From positions 1 through 36,203 of the forward strand of contig PWRN01000096.1 in NCBI GenBank assembly GCA_003556225.1: 36,203 nt of DNA. Reading direction: 5' to 3'. A model generated the notes under the pieces. That model ran no database searches and was not told the DNA's origin. It saw only the letters and a program-made list of their open reading frames with translations. Positions 1 through 8,156 of this stretch are shown one piece after another. Source of the DNA: Syntrophomonadaceae bacterium. Lineage in GTDB: Bacteria; Bacillota; Dethiobacteria; DTU022; UBA8154. The first letter of the stretch is position 1. Each line of letters opens with the position of its first letter. The position numbers were made by a program, and so were the translations under genes.

Positions 1-1011
1 CCACTCATTGCCGTCCCTGAAACCAAAGAACTCGGCACAGGAAAGGAAGAAGAGCCGCCAGTAGTTCCACCACTTTTCCGCTTCGCCTGCACCGTAGGTT
101 TCTAGAAAGAGCGGATAGATCTGATCGCGCTGCCGATCCATTTTTTGCAGCCAGGCCTCCAGGGTGTAGCGGTAATGGGTACCCGGTAGCGCCCACTGCT
201 TCTCCAAGGTAAAATCGTCGAGGAAGTAGTGCAATAAATCCTTGCTGGGCATCGTGCCGCCGGTGAAGAAGTGCCTGGCCATCCAGTCCCTTCCCGTGCG
301 GTTTTCGTAACGAAAAGGGTAGGTATGATGGCTGAAAATGTGGATGAAGAGCTTCCCGCCGGGCTTGATAAAGCCGGCTATCTTTTTAAGCAGGGCCTCG
401 TAGTTGCGCATGTGTTCAAACATTTCCACGCTGATCACGCGATCAAATTTTTGCAGCAGATCAAGATCATTTATATCAGCCTTCATCGCCAAGAGGTTGC
501 TGTGGGCAAGTCTTTTCGCCTCACCATTGATGTATGCAATTTGCGGAGCAGCGTTTGACACGGCAGTTACCTGCACTCCGCGATATTCCCGGGCCATGTA
601 CAGGGCAGTAGCACCCCACCCACAGCCCAGATCCAGGATCTGCTGGCCGTCGGAGACCTCGGCCCGTCGGCAGGTCAAGGCCAACATCTCCTCTTCCGAG
701 CGATCGAGGCCGTTACTCACCTGGCGCAGATCGGGGCGATCAGGCCAGTAGCCACAGCTGTATTTAAGCATTTTGCCCAGCACAGCTTGAAAAAATTGCG
801 GCGGCAGCTCGTAGTGCTGTTCATTGGCCTCATCCGTGTGCACGGCAATCTTTTCTTTTTTCAAACTTTCTGCAAAGGCAGAGATAAAAGACTGGCGCTC
901 TTGAATATTTTTAATCTCCTGCAGTTTTGTCTTGCGGCTGAGAATGAGCCTGACCGCAGCTCGCAGTAAGGGGTCTGGCAGACGGCGGGCCAGTAATTTA
1001 TCTAAATCCAT
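1..1011 (-). CDS. Cyclopropane-fatty-acyl-phospholipid synthase-like SAM methyltransferase (partial, 3' end beyond the window)
   Basis: The frame is open from the ATG at 1011 to the left edge (337 codons, no stop). The protein contains a class I SAM-binding motif (LDLGCGWG, about residue 135), then EMFEHM, HIFSHHTYPF and FFTGGTMPS. These are typical of the COG2230 branch that includes plant coclaurine N-methyltransferase and CFA-synthase catalytic domains. The N-terminus is short (about 60 residues before NEQHYELP), so the extra N-terminal domain of classical E. coli-type CFA synthase is missing. The substrate could be an unsaturated fatty acyl chain or a small amine; the sequence does not decide. 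GGGAGGG lies 6 bases before the start. The gene is transcribed away from the rest of the window. Family call is confident, substrate is not. Confidence 0.88.
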   Translation of the reverse strand, partial: MDLDKLLARRLPDPLLRAAVRLILSRKTKLQEIKNIQERQSFISAFAESLKKEKIAVHTDEANEQHYELPPQFFQAVLGKMLKYSCGYWPDRPDLRQVSNGLDRSEEEMLALTCRRAEVSDGQQILDLGCGWGATALYMAREYRGVQVTAVSNAAPQIAYINGEAKRLAHSNLLAMKADINDLDLLQKFDRVISVEMFEHMRNYEALLKKIAGFIKPGGKLFIHIFSHHTYPFRYENRTGRDWMARHFFTGGTMPSKDLLHYFLDDFTLEKQWALPGTHYRYTLEAWLQKMDRQRDQIYPLFLETYGAGEAEKWWNYWRLFFLSCAEFFGFRDGNEW

Positions 1012-1160
1012 ATTTGCCCTCCCAAATATTTTATTAGGGCAGTTCTTTTCATATTACTTTTTTTAATTCATTTTATCATAAATCTTACAATTCAAGACCT
1101 TTCAAGATCTAAGCTCTCTTTTCGTTAAAATATACAATGTAAGGAATTCAGGCAGACGCG

Positions 1161-1331
1161 GTGAAAACCTTTGCAAAGAAGGAAATTGAAGCCAACACCC
1201 TCTTGAAGCAAGGATATTCTGCTGAAACGATCATTATTGTGATTTCCGACCAGGGATACAACATGATTATTTTGGGGGACAAAGAGCTTAAGCGCCCTTT
1301 GTCCCTTTTTAATACTGCATTGATGTTTTGA
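1161..1331 (+). pseudogene. UspA-like fragment
   Basis: A 56-codon frame (GTG start possible, in-frame TAA at 1140) encodes LLKQGYSAETIIIVISDQGY followed by NMIILG. This resembles the core of universal stress proteins (G-x-PAE-x-I, then A-x-E-x-x-x-DLIVMG). The N-terminal strand with the nucleotide-binding Asp and the C-terminal G-x-x-G-x(9)-GS loop are absent. A strong terminator hairpin is embedded in the 3' third of the frame. The best reading is the decayed middle of a uspA gene. It could instead be a small gene or the 5' part of a short transcript. The similarity is short and was judged by eye. Confidence 0.4.
1276..1310 (+). terminator. Rho-independent terminator
   Basis: GGGACAAAG (1276-1284) pairs perfectly with CTTTGTCCC (1297-1305), with a 12-base loop and a run of five T on the plus strand. 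It lies inside the UspA-like frame. It would end a short plus-strand transcript starting in the spacer beside the methyltransferase gene. The minus-strand side has no T run, so it is not a good terminator for the enoyl-CoA hydratase gene that converges on it. Confidence 0.8.
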
Positions 1332-1378
1332 GCAAACGAACCTGGGTATTCTGTATTTTGCGTGCTTTGGGCTGGAAG

Positions 1379-2164
1379 TTACTCGCCCTGGAAATTGGGT
1401 CGCCGCTTGGCAAAAAAAGCCTCAATCCCCTCGGCGGCATCCCTTGTTTTTGCAGCGGCGATCACTCCCTGGCGTTCCCGTTCAAGCTGCTTTTCCAGGT
1501 GCGGCAGCAAGGCGGCGTTGATCAGTTCTTTTGACCGGGCATAGGAAAGGGTAGCGCCTCCGGCCAGTTCCTGTGCCTGGGCATGAACCTTGCCTGCAAA
1601 TTCATCCTGGCTGAACACATCGTGCACAATACCCAGCTCTTTCGCCGTTACAGCATCAAAAACGGGGTCTAGCATTAACAACTCCGATGACTTGCTGAAA
1701 CCTACCATTGCGGGCAGAAATACAGTCAGCCCACCGTCAGGGACCAGCCCCACGCTGCTATAGGCCTGCTTGAACCTCGCCCCGTCTACAGCAAAACGCA
1801 GGTCGCAGGCCAGGGCAATACTCAAGCCCGCTCCGCCCAGGGAGCCGTTAATCGCTGCGATGACAGGTTTGGGCAGGAGGCGAATATCGGTAATCAGCCG
1901 GTGCAGTGGTTTTGTCAGGTCACGGATAAAATCCGAAACATTACCTGCGCCAGCTTCTTTCATCGCCTTGAGATCTCCTCCGGAGCAGAAGCTCTTACCC
2001 ACCCCGGTGAGCACAACAGCTCGCACGGCAGGATCGAAACACGCTTCCAGGGCACGGACAAGCCCTTCCCCTAATGCGAGGTTGAGAGCATTAAAAGCTT
2101 CGGGCCGGTTCATGGTGATCGTTGCCACGGCCCCTTCCTTTTCCATCAACACGGTTTTCTCCAT
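1379..2164 (-). CDS. Enoyl-CoA hydratase/isomerase family protein
   Basis: A 261-residue crotonase-fold protein. The two CoA/oxyanion-hole segments are clear: SFCSGGDLKAM (about residues 58-68) and NGSLGGAGLSIALACD (about 106-121). The two catalytic glutamates of typical hydratases are not present: the GGGCE position reads GGAGL, and the PE position before the G-x-x-P loop reads AY in KQAYSSVGLVPDGG. The Asp of VPDGG matches the acidic residue used by PaaG-type isomerases, so an isomerase-like reaction on an acyl-CoA is at least as likely as hydration. AAGGAG lies upstream of the start at a rather long 13-base spacing. No other beta-oxidation genes are adjacent. Confidence 0.9.
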   Translation of the reverse strand: MEKTVLMEKEGAVATITMNRPEAFNALNLALGEGLVRALEACFDPAVRAVVLTGVGKSFCSGGDLKAMKEAGAGNVSDFIRDLTKPLHRLITDIRLLPKPVIAAINGSLGGAGLSIALACDLRFAVDGARFKQAYSSVGLVPDGGLTVFLPAMVGFSKSSELLMLDPVFDAVTAKELGIVHDVFSQDEFAGKVHAQAQELAGGATLSYARSKELINAALLPHLEKQLERERQGVIAAAKTRDAAEGIEAFFAKRRPNFQGE

Positions 2165-2477
2165 TTTCCATTTATGTCTCCTTTCTGCAGTTCTTCCCGA
2201 AATTGATCAGGGAAAAGATGCAAAATTGATGCAGCTTTATGCTAAGAATTCTACATTCTGCTCGCAGACCCTGCTGGTTCGCCCGCATCATCTCCGTCAA
2301 AATCATCAGCAGTTGTCCTTTCTTCATTCCCTTAATTTTATATTGAAGCCCATATCTTGGAATTTCCAATGCAGTGTGGTAAAGTACTGCTACAGTAGAA
2401 AATAGCTTGGCCTGAACTGTTTGCCAGCTACCAGCAGACATGCGGTAAGACAAAAAAGACAAGACGGGGTACAATAC
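2165..2477. other. Intergenic region between divergent genes, with two inverted repeats
   Basis: There is no convincing gene in either strand. Two short perfect inverted repeats lie about 80-120 bases before the permease start: TTGGAA-t-TTCCAA at 2357-2369 and TACTG-cta-CAGTA at 2385-2397. They are candidate operators for the permease. No clean -35/-10 pair could be assigned next to them. Confidence 0.4.
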
Positions 2478-3800
2478 ATGCCCACAGGAATAAGAAATGC
2501 TCCGGGTTCTTCACTGAAAAGAGAACTCAGTTTGATAGACGTGACCACCATTACAGCCGGTTCGATGATCTCTTCGGGGCTCTTTGTGATTCCCGGGCTT
2601 GCCTTCGCCCAGGCCGGCCCTGCCGTGATCCTGTCCTATTTGCTGGCAGCGTTGATCGCCCTGCCGACCATGCTCAGTGCAGCCGAGCTGGCCACGGCCA
2701 TGCCTAGAGCCGGAGGTATATACTTTTTCGTCAACAAAAGCATGGGACCGGGCATGGGCTCCGTGGCCGGTTTCGCCCGCTGGCTTTCCATCAGCTTGAA
2801 GAGTTCCTTTTCTCTCATCGGCCTGGGAGTGTACTCGGCTATTTTTACCGGTGTCAATCCTCTTCTAATCTCGGCAGTATTCTGCCTGATCTTTGTAGCC
2901 ATTAACTTGCGGGGCGTCAGCCTGGTCGGGAAAACCCAGACCCTGCTAACCCTGGCCCTCGCAGGGCTCCTTTTAGGAGTATCAGCCTGGGGACTCACAT
3001 CGGTAACCGTAAATCGATTCGTTCCCTTTTCACCGCATGGTCCCGGGGGCATCTTGGCAGCGGCTGGCTTCATCTTTATCTCGTACGGGGGTATGCTGAG
3101 TATTACCGGCTTGGCCGAAGAGGTTAAACGGCCCAAGCACAATATCCCCCTGGGCATGCTGATGGCCCTGGTATTAACAGGGATTGTTTATACCCTGGTG
3201 ATTTTTGTGGTGATCGGCAACCTGGATTCCGATTTACTGCAGGCCTCCCTGACGCCCGTTGCCGACGGAGCTGCTGTCTACCTGGGTTCCACGGGGGCAA
3301 TTCTTATGACTCTCGCCGCCTTGCTGGCCTTTGTGACCACCGCCAATGCCGGAATCGCCTCGGCCTCCCGTTATCCCCTGGCGATGAGCCGAAACCGCCT
3401 GATCCCCGCATTATTCCTGAATACAACGGCTCAAAAACCCATCCCCTATGTATCCGTCTTTTTCACGGGTGGATTCATCCTGGCCGCCATGCTCTGGTTG
3501 AAGTTGGAGATGCTGGTTGAAGCCGCTTCGTCTCTGCTTATGCTGACATACATTCTTACCAACCTGGCCGTGATCATCATGCGCAGGCAAAATCTGGAAG
3601 CCTATCGTCCCTCTTTTCGGGCCCCGCTCTTTCCCTGGCTGCAGCTTTTCAGCATTGCCGGGCTGCTCTTGCTGATAGTTAAAATCAGCCTCTATTCTCT
3701 TCTGGTCAGTTTCACCCTGGTTGTCCTGTCTTATGCCTGGTATTTTTTTTACACCCGGAGCCTGAAGCAGAGCACGGAAGAACCGCCGAGAACCGGATAG
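2478..3800 (+). CDS. APC-superfamily amino acid permease
   Basis: A 440-residue integral membrane protein with about 12 hydrophobic segments, the usual size for the APC (amino acid-polyamine-organocation) superfamily. The first helix holds the substrate-binding signature ITAGSMISSGLFVIPG, and AELATAMPRAGGIYFFV lies in helix 3. Helix 6 has FIFISYGGMLSITGLAEE, with the typical E-E-x-K-x-P-x-x-x-x-P following. It probably imports or exchanges an amino acid; the specificity is unreadable. ATG 2478 is preferred over an upstream TTG at 2421 because family alignment begins just after it. Its ribosome binding site (GGGGT) is weak. The UspA remnant lies about 1.1 kb upstream; UspA proteins are common partners of this permease group. 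Confidence 0.92.
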   Translation: MPTGIRNAPGSSLKRELSLIDVTTITAGSMISSGLFVIPGLAFAQAGPAVILSYLLAALIALPTMLSAAELATAMPRAGGIYFFVNKSMGPGMGSVAGFARWLSISLKSSFSLIGLGVYSAIFTGVNPLLISAVFCLIFVAINLRGVSLVGKTQTLLTLALAGLLLGVSAWGLTSVTVNRFVPFSPHGPGGILAAAGFIFISYGGMLSITGLAEEVKRPKHNIPLGMLMALVLTGIVYTLVIFVVIGNLDSDLLQASLTPVADGAAVYLGSTGAILMTLAALLAFVTTANAGIASASRYPLAMSRNRLIPALFLNTTAQKPIPYVSVFFTGGFILAAMLWLKLEMLVEAASSLLMLTYILTNLAVIIMRRQNLEAYRPSFRAPLFPWLQLFSIAGLLLLIVKISLYSLLVSFTLVVLSYAWYFFYTRSLKQSTEEPPRTG

Positions 3801-3933
3801 AAACAGGCCGAAGAAAACCCTGCGGTATAGATAAAACAGGAGCAAATCTGTGCAGGGAACAGCTTCCCCCGGTATTGCTTCCTTCCGAATGCTCCGGCTG
3901 CTGCAGTCGCCAGGGATACTCAAGATCACATTT

Positions 3934-4209
3934 CTAATCCCAGTCCCCGGTTTGGATGTTATCCGCCTCCAGCCAGAACCGCAAAGCACGGACGGCCTGG
4001 TCCAGGGTAGGCCCCCCTGGTCCTCTGCCTGCCTGCGCACGAAGTGGGTGAGGACCAACCGGGGATTACCCTCGAACATCCCCGATCTCGCCTTGAGGTA
4101 AACCGCCGGGAAAGCTTCCGCGAACCGCTTGTATTTAGGTATTGGTGTCCTGTACACTGCCGTTCAGCAGTTCGTTCCCCACGGCAATGATTTCGATCAT
4201 CTCCATCAT
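3934..4209 (-). pseudogene. Decayed CinA/MoaB-like (COG1058) molybdopterin-binding domain protein
   Basis: Three pieces of one family are found in different frames. (1) From ATG 4209 (or 4200, preceded by AAGGA) the frame gives MIEIIAVGNELLNGSVQDTN, the classic N-terminus of the MoCF/CinA domain, then TAA at 4135-4137. (2) In another frame at about 4124-4028 comes RFAEAFPAVYLKAR, followed by GNPRLVLTHFVRRQAE, resembling the FP-x-VYLKS segment near the C-terminus of COG1058 proteins. (3) After a frameshift near 4015-4030 the frame gives TLDQAVRALRFWLEADNIQT and a stop at 3934. About 150 residues normally lying between pieces 1 and 2 are missing. This is an internal deletion plus frameshift, so the gene is dead. 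Confidence 0.75.
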
Positions 4210-4283
4210 TATCCTTGGTCATGTTCGCTGCTTTCTCAAACTTCAAGCGATGGTGATTGCAAAAATGTCATCGCAAAAATCTC

Positions 4284-4312
4284 TTGAAAACATCAGAAGT
4301 TTAGGGTATATT
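4284..4312 (+). promoter_or_regulatory. Sigma-A promoter of the small gene at 4353
   Basis: TTGAAA (4284-4289), a 17-base spacer and TATATT (4307-4312) give a near-consensus promoter about 30-40 bases upstream of the small gene's ribosome binding site. Confidence 0.65.
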
Positions 4313-4352
4313 TATCTTAATATTGCAAAGATTTGAACAGGAGGTGTTTGCA

Positions 4353-4541
4353 CTGATCTGCTCCTATCCCTCCCTGGACGGGGAAAAACTCGATTCACTG
4401 CAGCATCTAGAAAAAGAACTGGGACGAACGCTCCTGGCCTACAGCTGTCACCAGATGGAACCGGCCCAGCTGACCCCGGAAGAGCTGGAACGCATCCAAT
4501 CCCTGGAAAAAGATTTGGGCGTAGTTATTGTCGCATTATAA
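4353..4541 (+). CDS. Small protein of unknown function with an internal repeat
   Basis: About 62 residues, acidic and helical. Two halves resemble each other: LQHLEKELGRTLLAY and IQSLEKDLGVVIVAL. Each is preceded by an acidic stretch (LDGEKLDS, LTPEELER), suggesting a duplicated helical hairpin. A perfect AGGAGG at 4339-4344 puts the likely start at CTG 4353 (8-base spacing). GTG 4344 overlaps the AGGAGG, and TTG 4323 has no ribosome binding site. The gene has a near-consensus promoter and its own terminator, so it looks like a genuine monocistronic gene. No family was recognised. Confidence 0.7.
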   Translation: MICSYPSLDGEKLDSLQHLEKELGRTLLAYSCHQMEPAQLTPEELERIQSLEKDLGVVIVAL

Positions 4542-4566
4542 TCGCGATCCTCAAATGGTTTCAGGT

Positions 4567-4608
4567 AGACCTTCCTGGCGGACGAGCTGCCCGGAAGGTC
4601 TTTCTTTG
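4567..4608 (+). terminator. Rho-independent terminator of the small gene
   Basis: AGACCTTCC (4567-4575) pairs with GGAAGGTCT (4593-4601). The loop has an additional inner GGC/GCC pairing, and TTCTTTG follows on the plus strand. It sits 25 bases after the stop of the small gene. Confidence 0.75.
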
Positions 4609-4634
4609 AAGCCGTGCCACTTCGTGCCGGCAGC

Positions 4635-7600
4635 TCACCTTCCCAGTGTGATGATCTTGCTTTGCGGCACGGTTTTTTCCACCAGGTTCAGAAATGCCCC
4701 GTGGTGCGTAAAAAAGAGGACCTGGGTTTTCCCGGCGAATTCTCCCAGCACCCGCAAAGTTTCTTCGGCCCTGTGGTCATCAAAGTTCACCAGCAGGTCA
4801 TCCAGGATGAAAGGCAGCGGTTCGTTTTCTGCCAGGTAGCGTTCCAGGCTGACCAGGCGCAGGGCGAGGTAAAGCTGGTCCAGGGTCCCGTCGCTCATCC
4901 CCTGGACGGCAACTTCTTCTCCTGTGCCGGCTTCTGCCGGAGAGCGCAGGCCCAGGAGCACCGGGTGATCTCTCTCATCGAAGTCAACTTTCAGCCCGGC
5001 AAAAGATCCCCGGGTCAGGCGGGCAAAGAGTTCTCCCGCCCGCTTGATCATGGCGCTCTGGTTTTCTTCCCGGTAGCGCTCGATCCCCCGGCGCAATACG
5101 ATAGAAGCCAGGCGCAGACGCAGGTACTCTTCGGCCTGCAACTTTAACGCGGCCAGCACCCCCTGGGCTTCTTCTGCCGCTTCCACGGCTGCGGTGGAAG
5201 CACCCGTAATTTTCTCTTCATACTCTTTGCGGGTCACCCCGAAAGCCTGGTTTAATTTTTCCTGGCCCTGGCGGTTTTCCGCCAGGGCCTCTTCTGTTTC
5301 TTCCAGGAGACCGGGCAGCTCATCCCCGCTGAACGCCTGGGCTTCAGCCATGATCTCCTCCAGGGAAAGTCCCCCGCCCAGGGAGATCAGCTGCACCTCC
5401 AGCCCTTCGATCCTCTCCTTGAGTGTTGCCAAGCGCTTTGATTTCTCTTCAACTTCGGGCAGCCCTGCTTCATCCCGGCAGCGGGCCTGTTTGATCATGG
5501 CCTGGAGGCCGAGTATTGCTTCTTCCATGTCTTTTGTAGCCGTTTTCAAGGTGGCTTTTGCCTTTTGCCGCTGCTTCTCGATATTCTCCAGCTTTTCCTT
5601 ATCCTGTTGAGCCCGGGTCGCCCCGGCCTGCAGCTGTGAAGCAGCAAGGTCTGCCGGCATGGGTTCCAGCCCGGGCGCCAGTTTTTCCAGCAATTCCGCC
5701 AGCCGGGACTCAAAGCCCGCGGCGTATTCCTTCATTTTGCCCAGGGCGGCTTGCCGGCGTGCGAGCTCTTCTTTTTTATGAAACAGCTTTTCCAGTTCGT
5801 CCAGGTAAACGGAAAGGGCTTCGACGGTGAAGTTTTCAGGAAGTCCGGCTCCCCGCAGGGCATGGAGCCATCTGTTTTCCCAGGCGTTCAGGGTTTTTTG
5901 AGCTTCGTCCTGCTGCCGCCGCAATGTTGCCAGTTTTTCTTCCATCTCCCTGCACACGTCTTCGATGCTTTTATGCCTGTTTGCCGCCGCCAGATACTTT
6001 TCCGAGACCTCCTGGACCCTTTCCAGCAACATCTCCAGGGATTCATGGTCCCCGGCTCCGGGTTCACCCAGCGCCTGCAGCTGCAGCCCAAGAGCCTCGC
6101 GATCTTGCCTGATTTCCCCCTCCAGGTCCTGTGCCGACGCCTGGTGTTCCATCAACCGGTAGATGCCCTCGATCATCTCCTGGACGCGCACCAGCCAGGA
6201 CAGCATCTCGGCAGGGGTCAGCGGTGAAATACCGCTTTTTACCCAGGCCTGCACCCAATTTTCCTGCAGTTCCCTCCCTTTTTTATCCACTTCTTCCTTG
6301 CTTTGGTTGAGTTCCGCCACTTTCTCCCGGCACTGCTTTATTTCCGAAGTGAGCAAAGTTTTGCGCTCCACCCGGTTTGCCTCGTAGCGGAGGCGATCGG
6401 CAATTTCATCAGCCCTGGTGACGCCAGCTTCATAGGCAACTTCCAGGGGTTGATCTGCACCGTAGGCGCGTTCATCCGCTTCATCCCTGCGACCTTCCAG
6501 CCAGGCCCGTCGGACCAGGTGCCACCCCCGCTGCCGGTAACGCCTGGCCTCTTCCAGCTTCTCCCCCGTGGGAACATCACCGCCTCTTTCGAGCTGCACC
6601 AGCTGCTCTTGATAGGCAGCCAGCTTCTGTTCCTCCTCGGAGATCTGCTCGTTCAGCTTGTTTGCCCGGTCTTGATGTTCCTTGCAACCCCGCTCGAAGG
6701 AACGCACGGTTTCGGCCAGGGGCAGAGGTAGGTTCAGTAGCTCTGCCAGGGTCCCCGACCAGAGGTCCAGGGAATTCAGCTGGCTTTGCAATTTTTTTTC
6801 CAGGGCGCCAGAGGCCGAGCGCAGTTTGCTGAGTTCATTTTCCCGGTCACCTTTCTTGCGAACCCTGTGTAAGCATTTCTTCAATGCGCTCACGTCCCGG
6901 AGAGGTCCCATTGTTTCTTTTTCTCGTCTTTGTTTTTCCAGGGAACGCGCCATTTCGTCGGCCTGGTTCTTCGCTGCCCTGGACTGGCTCAGCAGCAGGG
7001 GGTATTCCTTGACCAGGTGCTTCATTTCTTCGCTTTGGGCAAGGGGCAGTCTCAGGGATTCGGCCTCTTCCAGCGTGCTTAAAGCGGGGTTGAGCCGCCG
7101 CAGCAACGAAAGGGCTTCCTGCTGCAGCTCTTGTTTTTCGCCCTCCAGGATGGGGGCTTCTTTCACATAGCCGCGGTAGGTGTCCAGCCGCTCTTGCAGG
7201 GCAGAAATATCGCTGGCATACTCAAGAAACTCCTCTTTGACGGAAATCTTGGCAGCTTCTTCCTGCAGTTCCTGCAGTTCCTTCCTGGCCCCTTCTTGAA
7301 GATGCTTCGCCGTTTGGCGCTGATGGGTCAGCTCCAGCCGCTCTTTTTGAAAGGAAAGCGGGAGCTGGGGCACATCGCCAAGCAGTGCCATTTCTTCCAG
7401 GTTTTTTTGCCGTTGGGCCAGCAAGGGCAGGGTGCTTCCAACCCTCTCCAACCGGGCTTTCTTTTTCAACAGTTCCCTTTCCCCTTCTTTTAGCCGCTCA
7501 ACCTGTTCTTTTTCCGCCCGGTACGTCTCTTCCAGCTCTTCCCATCTGCGGGGGGCCAGGGCAAGCTCGCCCACTTTCCGCTTCATCTCGTTGTACCGTT

Positions 7601-8156
7601 CAATACCGACGTTCACAGGGGGCCTTGAACCGCTGGGCTTGAAGAGCTCACCCGCTTCTTTATCCAGTTCCTGGAACAATTCCCGCAAGCCGCCGATCCC
7701 CGAGGCGGCCTCGAAGAGAGCCTCGCCCAGGGCGCCCTGCCCCTGGAGAAGATCATTGCCGCCCTGGCGCAAGCTGCGGTGATCCATGCCAAACATCAAA
7801 CCGTAAAATTCCCGGTTGATCGATCCCAGGAACCGCTGTAGGAATCTTTCTTCCAGTGGCTGGTCATCTCCATCCAGTAGCGTGTTTTTCATGCCCTTGC
7901 GTCGCGCCAGCTTGAATTCTTTTCCCCCTGCATCTTCCAGGACCGCTTCAATGCGCAAGCTTCCGGGAGCATGCAGGTACGTATCGGGGCTTCTCTGGGG
8001 AATCCCGTAGAACAAATCCATGATGGACCGGAGCACTGTCGTCTTGCCGGCCTCGTTGAGTCCGTAGATGAGGTTAAACATGCCCGGGCCGTCCAGGTTC
8101 AGATCGTACTCGCTAAAAGAACCAAACGCTTTCAAGTGGAGCCGCTTAATCCTCAC
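4635..8156 (-). CDS. yhaN: YhaN-type AAA ATPase, large subunit of the Rad50/Mre11-like YhaO-YhaN pair
   Basis: A 1173-residue SMC/Rad50-like ATPase. Walker A is GLNEAGKTT at residues 32-40. A long charged, glutamine-rich coiled-coil region spans roughly residues 190-1030. The C-terminal lobe carries the signature GMSDGTLDQLYLALR (from about 1086) and Walker B LPFILDD (about 1114-1120), followed by a switch histidine in FFTHH. The YGLNEAGKTT form and the MSDGT signature are typical of YhaN rather than SbcC or RecN. No CxxC zinc hook is visible in the coiled coil. It is the ATPase partner of the nuclease YhaO immediately upstream. GTG 8156 overlaps the yhaO stop by 3 bases (GTGA), so the two are translationally coupled. 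It probably acts in DNA end processing and repair. Confidence 0.93.
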   Translation of the reverse strand: MRIKRLHLKAFGSFSEYDLNLDGPGMFNLIYGLNEAGKTTVLRSIMDLFYGIPQRSPDTYLHAPGSLRIEAVLEDAGGKEFKLARRKGMKNTLLDGDDQPLEERFLQRFLGSINREFYGLMFGMDHRSLRQGGNDLLQGQGALGEALFEAASGIGGLRELFQELDKEAGELFKPSGSRPPVNVGIERYNEMKRKVGELALAPRRWEELEETYRAEKEQVERLKEGERELLKKKARLERVGSTLPLLAQRQKNLEEMALLGDVPQLPLSFQKERLELTHQRQTAKHLQEGARKELQELQEEAAKISVKEEFLEYASDISALQERLDTYRGYVKEAPILEGEKQELQQEALSLLRRLNPALSTLEEAESLRLPLAQSEEMKHLVKEYPLLLSQSRAAKNQADEMARSLEKQRREKETMGPLRDVSALKKCLHRVRKKGDRENELSKLRSASGALEKKLQSQLNSLDLWSGTLAELLNLPLPLAETVRSFERGCKEHQDRANKLNEQISEEEQKLAAYQEQLVQLERGGDVPTGEKLEEARRYRQRGWHLVRRAWLEGRRDEADERAYGADQPLEVAYEAGVTRADEIADRLRYEANRVERKTLLTSEIKQCREKVAELNQSKEEVDKKGRELQENWVQAWVKSGISPLTPAEMLSWLVRVQEMIEGIYRLMEHQASAQDLEGEIRQDREALGLQLQALGEPGAGDHESLEMLLERVQEVSEKYLAAANRHKSIEDVCREMEEKLATLRRQQDEAQKTLNAWENRWLHALRGAGLPENFTVEALSVYLDELEKLFHKKEELARRQAALGKMKEYAAGFESRLAELLEKLAPGLEPMPADLAASQLQAGATRAQQDKEKLENIEKQRQKAKATLKTATKDMEEAILGLQAMIKQARCRDEAGLPEVEEKSKRLATLKERIEGLEVQLISLGGGLSLEEIMAEAQAFSGDELPGLLEETEEALAENRQGQEKLNQAFGVTRKEYEEKITGASTAAVEAAEEAQGVLAALKLQAEEYLRLRLASIVLRRGIERYREENQSAMIKRAGELFARLTRGSFAGLKVDFDERDHPVLLGLRSPAEAGTGEEVAVQGMSDGTLDQLYLALRLVSLERYLAENEPLPFILDDLLVNFDDHRAEETLRVLGEFAGKTQVLFFTHHGAFLNLVEKTVPQSKIITLGR

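Noticed and set aside
2172-2474. Open frame of 100 codons on the minus strand beside the permease
   Set aside because: It lies in a spacer, has no good ribosome binding site and no domain resemblance; low-complexity composition suggests chance.
3411-4157. Long minus-strand frame across the permease 3' end and pseudogene
   Set aside because: It is antisense to the permease and only its part near 4028-4124 looks real, where it belongs to the COG1058 pseudogene.
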